Assembly (NCBI GenBank): GCA_003483885.1
Contig: DMXI01000401.1
Coordinates: 1 to 22,865, forward strand
Direction: 5' to 3'
Length of the DNA: 22,865 nucleotides
From: Microscillaceae bacterium
Lineage (GTDB): Bacteria; Bacteroidota; Bacteroidia; Cytophagales; Microscillaceae
Shown here: in pieces, positions 22,659-22,865 of the stretch
How the letters are laid out: the number at the start of each line of letters is the position of its first letter
Position numbering within the stretch: the stretch's first letter is position 1
The notes under the pieces: generated by a model
Seen by the model: only the letters and a program-made list of their open reading frames with translations
Database searches by the model: none
Told to the model about the DNA's origin: nothing
Translations under genes and position numbers: made by a program

Positions 22659-22850
22659 TTAAAGATTCAACATTTGCTTTACCAATTTTTCATCGGCTTT
22701 GGTTACTAAACCAGTTTGACCCAAACGTCTCTTTTGTTTAGTGCCTTTTTTGGTAAGAATGTGTCTCTTAAAGGCTTTTTTTCTTTTGATTTTGCCAGTA
22801 CCTGTAAGCTTAAAGCGTTTTTTTGCGCTTGAATTTTTCTTAACCTTCAT
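22659..22850 (-). CDS. rpmI: Ribosomal protein L35
   Basis: A 63-residue, strongly basic ribosomal protein L35 (usual length about 64-66). The sequence shows KKNSSAKKRFKLTGTGKIKR, then KKAFKRHILTKKGTKQKRRL, the core of the family. It stabilises the large ribosomal subunit through 23S rRNA contacts. It begins 15 bases from the window edge; infC (translation initiation factor IF3) is expected just upstream, outside the window. L20 follows. Confidence 0.98.
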   Translation of the reverse strand: MKVKKNSSAKKRFKLTGTGKIKRKKAFKRHILTKKGTKQKRRLGQTGLVTKADEKLVKQMLNL

Positions 22851-22865
22851 GATCCAACAATTTAT

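Overview
The window looks like chromosome of a marine Bacteroidota, probably a Cytophagales relative of Microscilla. This is inferred from several traits: genes lack clear Shine-Dalgarno sequences and have A/T-rich leaders; two promoters match the Bacteroidota -7 consensus TAnnTTTG; there is a TonB receptor with a carboxypeptidase-regulatory-like N-domain; there are Crp/Fnr regulators of the short Bacteroidota type and many lipoproteins. I see no rRNA, tRNA, CRISPR array, transposase or phage gene.

Layout. (1) 1-2530: a lipoprotein, a short Crp/Fnr regulator and a membrane fatty acid hydroxylase/sterol desaturase-type enzyme. (2) 2600-8270: an uptake-like cluster on the + strand, with a sodium:solute symporter, a TonB-dependent receptor, an alpha/beta hydrolase and a small SpoIIAA/STAS-like protein. 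(3) 8270-8907: a 457-bp non-coding element with 13-bp inverted ends, flanked by 32-bp direct repeats. (4) 8908-10813: an unknown protein and a lipoprotein that also has a C-terminal membrane segment. (5) 10909-12532 (minus strand): a second, full-length Crp/Fnr regulator followed by a lipoprotein made of two RskA-like (anti-sigma-K C-terminal) domains. A palindrome with Crp/Fnr geometry lies between them. (6) 12533-13795: gene-poor and rich in inverted repeats. It holds a small two-helix membrane protein, a 28-residue hydrophobic peptide gene and, one base after that peptide's stop, a 235-bp hairpin-rich element with 18-bp inverted ends. (7) 13796-15742 (minus strand): an apparent operon of four diverged tandem paralogs of an unrecognised family, the strongest candidate here for an undescribed system. 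(8) 15979-18198: a secreted M1 metallopeptidase. (9) 18269-19799: two unknown proteins with a shared N-terminal motif. (10) 19813-20700 (minus strand): an AlkA-type DNA glycosylase. (11) 20939-22132: an exported aspartyl protease with a PDZ domain. (12) 22210-22850 (minus strand): ribosomal proteins L20 and L35.

How the genes may work together. The symporter, receptor and hydrolase could take up and process one unknown nutrient: outer-membrane import, ester or similar hydrolysis, inner-membrane uptake. The Crp regulator at 11846-12532 probably controls itself or the adjacent RskA-like lipoprotein. The four-paralog operon is tightly packed, and its products are all N-terminally anchored with a predicted beta-rich extracytoplasmic body, so they may form one assembly. 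Nothing in the sequence names the function. Several ATG codons lie within 4-17 bases of terminator-like hairpins, which suggests either attenuation or dependence on read-through.
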